Below, piece by piece: positions 59,390-64,000 of a stretch of 64,000 nucleotides of DNA. A program made the position numbers and the translations under genes. This DNA is from Vesta saturnalis (Eukaryota > Arthropoda > Insecta > Coleoptera > Lampyridae). The notes under the pieces are model-generated. The model saw nothing but the letters and a program-made list of their open reading frames with translations, was not told the DNA's origin and did no database searches. Positions within the stretch are counted from its first letter, which is position 1; each line of letters begins with the position of its first letter. Where the stretch lies: positions 2,657,501 to 2,721,500 of the forward strand of contig JARFJB010001594.1 in assembly GCA_036346205.1 (NCBI GenBank). The letters run 5' to 3'.

Positions 59390-60900
59390 ACTTTCACGAA
59401 CTGATTCTATTTTAGATTTCTAAGAATTGTAATATGATACCCCTGCAGATCAATAAACTTTGACCTTGAAAATTGATTTCTATGAAATTGTAATATGATA
59501 CCAACAAATTTTGACCTTGCAGAGCTTGGTTCAATTTAGCCTCAGCCACGATGAATGAACTATTTAACTTGTTTTCTGTGGAGAAACGACTACCGATTTT
59601 GGTAAAGGGTTACCTGTGTTGGGAAACAGATCACTGTTTTTGGGAAACCGCTATCCGTATTTGGGAACCAGTTCCATGTTTTTGGGAAACGGCTCTGTCT
59701 TTGGGAAACGGATCCGGTTCTTAGGGAAACCACCTCATCCTGAGACAGGTCCTGGTGGTTAGAACAATAGTATGTGAATAAAAACCCACATACTGTAAGC
59801 ATAATCTCTGCAGGTCAATACTCTTTCAGATTGAGCACTCTATTTTTAGATTTCTAAGAATTGTAATATACCATTTGACTTTGGTCTACTTTTTAGCATA
59901 GACAACAACCCGTCATTCTTCGTGTTTCCAGAAACTGATTCTATTTTTATATTTCTAAGAATTATAATATGATACCCTTGCAGGTCACTATACTTTGACC
60001 GTGAAAATTCTACTTTTTTTAGATTTCTAAGAATTATAATGTGACGACTTTGAAAATTCTATTTTTAGTTTTAAATTTTCACCAAAAGTTTACCCTTGAC
60101 ATTTTGACTTGACCTTAAGAAAAATATATCCTTGACGTAAACATGTTTCAACTTGTCAAATACTCACCTTGACCTACGTATGCGTAAAGCCAGACAAATG
60201 GATCATTGATTAGAAATCCTGCTATTTCCAAGAATTTGCCCTTGAAGAGTAAGATTAAATAAAATGAAAATTGCTTTCTAGGAATTGTAATAACTGAACG
60301 AATAAACACCTATTATGTTATGTTTTTTACTTACACCACGCGAGTGCGGAAGGTAGACCTGATATGAAAAATACTCTAAAGATGGTTTGGACACATTGAA
60401 AAAAAAAGCCAAAAAATGTCGAAAAACGTCGCAAACACCAAAAACATAGATACATAGATACGTGGATATGTAGATACACACAGATCCAATAAAAGAACCG
60501 TTTCACCTTGAATAGCTTGACTCAATTTAGCCAATACAAAAACCATTCATCCTTGACCTGCCTTTTAGCATAGACAACAACCTTTCATGCTTCAACAACA
60601 ACCTGTTCATGTTTCTCTCACTCACACACACACATACACCCGCCAAAATTTGATTCAGAACTCCCATAGCAAGGTCAATAAACTTTGACCTTGTCGACGA
60701 ATACCACAGGATTTGGCACGGGACAATTGCCAAAATCATAGTTCCCACGATGTCAATTAACTTTGATCTTGTCAACAAACCTGAAAGGGTTTGGTCCGGT
60801 CTGAAATATAGTTCCCACGAGGTCAATGAACTTTGACCTTGGCGGCATTAAAGGCCGAGCCAATTGCCGAAAATTGACAAAATATAGTTTCCATGGTCCG
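59390..60900 (+). repeat. Family D repeats carrying AGGTCA/TGACCT motifs
   Basis: Recurrent units ATTTCTAAGAATTGTAATAT (59415, 59848; variants at 59958 and 60025) and GGTCAATAAACTTTGACCTTG (60672) with variants at 59450, 59972, 60749 and 60819. From 60640 a 70-85-bp unit with TAGTTCCCACGAGGTCAATG repeats about three times. The inner motif pairs AGGTCA with TGACCT and often reads TCAAGGTCA on the other strand. No coding capacity. Confidence 0.7.
59590..59770 (+). repeat. GGGAAAC minisatellite (family C), copy 3
   Basis: About eight units such as TGTTTTTGGGAAACCGCTA, closing with CCACCTCATCCTGAGACAGG (59727). Together with 56815-56945 it forms a widely spaced inverted pair about 2.8 kb apart. 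Confidence 0.8.
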
Positions 60901-60954
60901 CAAAATTTTTCCATGCACAAGTGACGTTACACATACTTATATATATAGGGTATC

Positions 60955-61600
60955 TCTAAAAGGTCTATAGTAGAGAGTTTTGTTATTCGTGTGTTACATA
61001 TGAAGGAATAGAAAGATTCACCAGACCCTACAAATTTTATGGATACCTTAGAATGTATTAAGAGATATATTATAATTTTAGAAACACAAAATGGATTCCT
61101 TTGATGACTAGATTCGACTTACGAATGTTGGTCAGAACTTGGGCCGCATTTTTTGTCCTAATTTTGTTGGACTTACGGCAAAAATAGGTTACCTTGATGT
61201 GCAAGAGCTAAATAATGTGTCCCATGAGTGTTTCTTAGTGTTTGTGTTGAATAAAATATCAGCTAAAGTAGATACCGCTACCTGACAAAGAGATGCATAA
61301 CTATCGAGGAGGTGTTCAGCAAACGGAAACAGAGAAAAATTCGCTTTTTCGTTTGTTACAGTTCGATTTCCAAAAATAAAGAATGCCAATTACCATCCAA
61401 ACAACACAAAAATAAAATTTTTGTAATTAAGGACACATATTTTTTTCATGCATGTATATAACAAAAAACTGTTTAGTTATAAAATATCATTTAATAATTA
61501 AATATTATGGCAAAATTATTTTAAAACATTTTCCACGTAATTTACAATCCATAAAATAAACATTAAAGTAATTACTGGATTTTTTGAGGGAAATATCCCG
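60955..61600 (+). mobile_element. Dispersed family B, third copy
   Basis: GTAGAGAGTTTTGTTATTCG at 60971, then ATAACTATCGAGGAGGTGTT, TTCGCTTTTTCGTTTGTTAC, AAAGAATGCCAATTACCATC and ATTAAAGTAATTACTGGATT, in the order of 51005-51500. The palindromic left block is missing, and about 190 bp near 61030-61240 differ. No gene. Confidence 0.7.
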
Positions 61601-62444
61601 TCGTCAATAACGTTTGAGACCCATGAAATATTTTGAGATGAATTACATTAATAAATTATAACGTATTTAATTAGGACTTCAGCACGTTGTGCCATCATTA
61701 ATTTATTATGATGATTAATGTTAAACTTGTTTAATAAAATTGGCTCGAATAGCATCCCAGGGGTTAGAGTTCAATATTAGTTCAGGATCAAAAAGAAAAC
61801 ATTAAACATTTGCGTTAGGTTCCTTTGCCAAAAATAAAATCAATTATGATTTTAAAATAAATCTGGAATTGTATATTCTCAACTTTATTCAAACACCTTG
61901 TATCACCTGTAATTATATAACATGTTGCGCGCATGCGATTATCATTGACCTGAATGTGTGCACATATTTCATCATGACTAAACAATAACGAAGATATATT
62001 TTCGGTAAGTATCTTTTGCGTTTTAAAATAAAATTGAATAACTATAAACCTAAATTCTTTACACATGCACATAGGTGATAAACAATAATAATATTCAACG
62101 TAACCTCAAATAAAAATATAATATTCATACACTCACATTTATGTTTGCAATCTTTTAGCTGCTCCAATTTTCAATATTGATATTCTAATATCCAAATCGA
62201 AGTAATTCGAATTCCGTAAATAATATTGATCCAACGGTGGACGATATATAGCATAAGCATGTACAGGTATGCTGCATAAATGTATACTTCCACACTTTTC
62301 TGAAGCACTTTGATTTTATTTATTACATTTTCAAATATAATATAGTATATTAAGTATCAAAAACAGTAAGGGACGTTTACCAGTACACGGCCAATTTGGC
62401 CGGAGACCGGTACAATCCTTAATGTTTGTGATGCTCTACTGTTT
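61601..62444. other. Non-coding AT-rich stretch
   Basis: No recognised gene. CGGCCAATTTGGCCG near 62389 is a short palindrome followed by CCGGAGACCGG. Confidence 0.4.
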
Positions 62445-62705
62445 TTGCACGATTGTATTAAATTTACCACAATTGTAATTATTTAATTTCTGCTAAATAA
62501 ACGAAAAGTCAAAAGTGACGTTTTAAACAGAAATGTCCAAACTTTTTGTTCTTATTGTTGTGAAATATAGGTAGTATATATAATTTTACGTCGGTAAGTA
62601 AAATACTTACCGACGAATTGGGCCTCGAAACCAGTAAACATATCCTACTGTCTTGGAAACAGATACGATAAATAAACGAACAAGCTCAATCGTGCAAAAA
62701 TTTCA
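62445..62705. mobile_element. Small MITE with TTTTTGCACGATT ends and central hairpin
   Basis: TTTTTGCACGATT (about 62443-62455) and AATCGTGCAAAAATTT (about 62689-62704) are inverted ends. Inside, CGTCGGTAAGTA and TACTTACCGACG form a 12-bp hairpin with a 3-bp loop near 62590-62616. A related edge and hairpin occur at 19463-19545. No coding capacity. Confidence 0.6.
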
Positions 62706-63577
62706 TTTAAGGTTATTGTATCATAAAATACAATAATTTTATCTGCATTCGATTTTTATCTAATTGAAACTTTTTAATCTTAATTCTATTAAAATGATAA
62801 CACTCGGATAAATAATACGTTAACCTAACTGACAATTTTATAATTTCAATTGTTTAATACTTGCACTGTTGTAGGTTATACGAAACACAATTCATTTTAA
62901 ATTTGAATTCATGTACACCCCGAGTGACATGCTCTCACTTTGAGGAATTAATAGATAATGAGAAAAAATTATAACAACTTCCTATGCTTTTCTTGCTTAA
63001 CAACCAATCAAATGATAGTATTTTGTCTACACAAACATAACAAAGCTTAATTCTGATTGGCTAACCATTTTTCAGAAATTTGTAAATTACTAATTTTACA
63101 CATAACTTTCTTTTATGGGAACAGACCTTAAAAACATAATTATTTTTGAATTCTACACAAAATTTCCTTTCCATAAATAACCCATTTGTACTACTCCTAT
63201 GTTAATTTATACAATGTCCTTTCTTTTTGTTTTAGAATAGAAGCATATTATGTTACCACACTAGAATCTACTTATTCATATGGATTACACGAATTTTATA
63301 GAATCAACCACACTTCCGAAGATGCTCGGAAACTATTAACATGAAAATTACATTGTTCAGCTGTGATAATAATTTAATATTTGTGAAATTTGAGTTAACT
63401 AGCTAACATGTCCAATGATCACATTTGTACTAAGATTTATATAACTTTGAACTTCTGCAACTTGCGCTTTGCATATATGTTTGATCAATTCCAATGCAAT
63501 TACTTTATGTTTAATGTAACTTTTACTCTGAGCCAATATCCGACTAACTGTGATATTTAGCATTATAAATATCATCT

Positions 63578-63579
<2 letters not shown>
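62706..63579. other. Non-coding AT-rich stretch
   Basis: No gene, RNA or repeat recognised. Confidence 0.4.

Positions 63580-63637
<58 letters not shown>
63580..63637. repeat. (TA)n array
   Basis: About 28 TA units between CATCTCAA and TGCATGTACAATT. Confidence 0.95.
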
Positions 63638-63640
<3 letters not shown>

Positions 63641-64000
63641 TGTACAATTAGGGAGACGATCAAACCGCACTAAATTTAGGTTCAAACACCTTAAACTTAC
63701 CATAAATCAACAAATAACATTAAATTCGTAAAAATGGTCTCTGGGCACCATCGCCAGCACAATCTTAAATTTTTCTAAAATAAATAGTCTTAGGGTTTTG
63801 TTAAAACCCCTATTAAGACGATAGCGGAGAAATGCTAACGGAATTTGCCACTTTTCGCTGCAGAGTGAGTTATTAAGCTTGTTGTAAATGTATGAATGAA
63901 TGAATTTATGATGCGTTGATGTTATATTAAAGTATAGAGAAGAATCTGTATGTATATTTCTGCTTGTGCAAAAGTCTTAGCATTGCGCAATAGAAAAATT
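63638..64000. other. Non-coding end of window
   Basis: GAATGAATGAAT triplication near 63894; otherwise nothing recognised. Confidence 0.4.

Noticed and set aside
1..64000. CRISPR array, operon, ribosome binding sites
   Set aside because: Tandem repeats here lack unique regular spacers. The window is eukaryotic, with introns and LINEs.

Overview
The window looks like nuclear DNA of an arthropod, probably an insect. It is AT-rich and intron-containing, with one recognisable host gene and otherwise dense, mostly broken transposable elements: I-clade, Jockey-clade and a CR1/Rex1/Jockey-type LINE, Penelope-like elements, Tc1/mariner-type and virus-like DNA elements. Very long simple repeats interrupt it. 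No bacterial features (operons, ribosome binding sites) are present. Family names rest on motifs read by eye; no database search was possible.

Layout. 1-6.3 kb: hexanucleotide arrays whose + strand almost lacks T, surrounding a segment (3449-4230) duplicated at 9929-10740. 6.8-9.3 kb: a GT-core repeat element and a Penelope-like RT remnant split by a CACACG array. 12.1-13.9 kb: LINE fragment (minus). 14.8-16.9 kb: a triplicated GT-core element. 17.0-18.0 kb: the last three exons of a RING-finger gene (+ strand). 19.5-20.0 kb: tyrosine-recombinase-like remnant (minus). 20.2-21.2 kb: decayed LINE. 21.2-23.5 kb: two adjoining GT-core elements, the first with about 46-bp terminal inverted repeats. 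24.8-26.0 kb: Jockey-type LINE. 27.2-30.3 kb: the most complete copy of the recurrent LINE (minus). 31.5-40.5 kb: two I-like LINEs head to tail, each ending in a pentanucleotide array. 40.9-42.5 kb: mariner-like transposase remnant. 42.6-44.1 kb: third I-like fragment (minus). 44.33-44.40 kb: a possible isolated first exon. 44.6-46.9 kb: a Penelope-like element bounded by nearly identical 213-bp inverted repeats, with RT and GIY-YIG parts. 47.8-52.5 kb: TA arrays, a dispersed palindrome-bearing repeat and a large foldback. 52.5-58.3 kb: two decayed minus-strand coding remnants of Polinton/Maverick-like appearance, separated by a LINE and repeats. 56.5-61.6 kb: repeats carrying GGGAAAC minisatellites and AGGTCA/TGACCT motifs. 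61.6-64.0 kb: AT-rich DNA with a small hairpin MITE.

The genes do not form a pathway. The window is the 3' end of one cellular gene in a mobile-element graveyard where simple repeats recur at TE tails, inside TE bodies and at TE edges. The most interesting items are the Penelope element with inverted terminal repeats, the virus-like remnants at 52.5-58.3 kb, the T-poor hexamer tract with its directional sequence drift, and the nuclear-receptor-like motif arrays at 59.4-60.9 kb.
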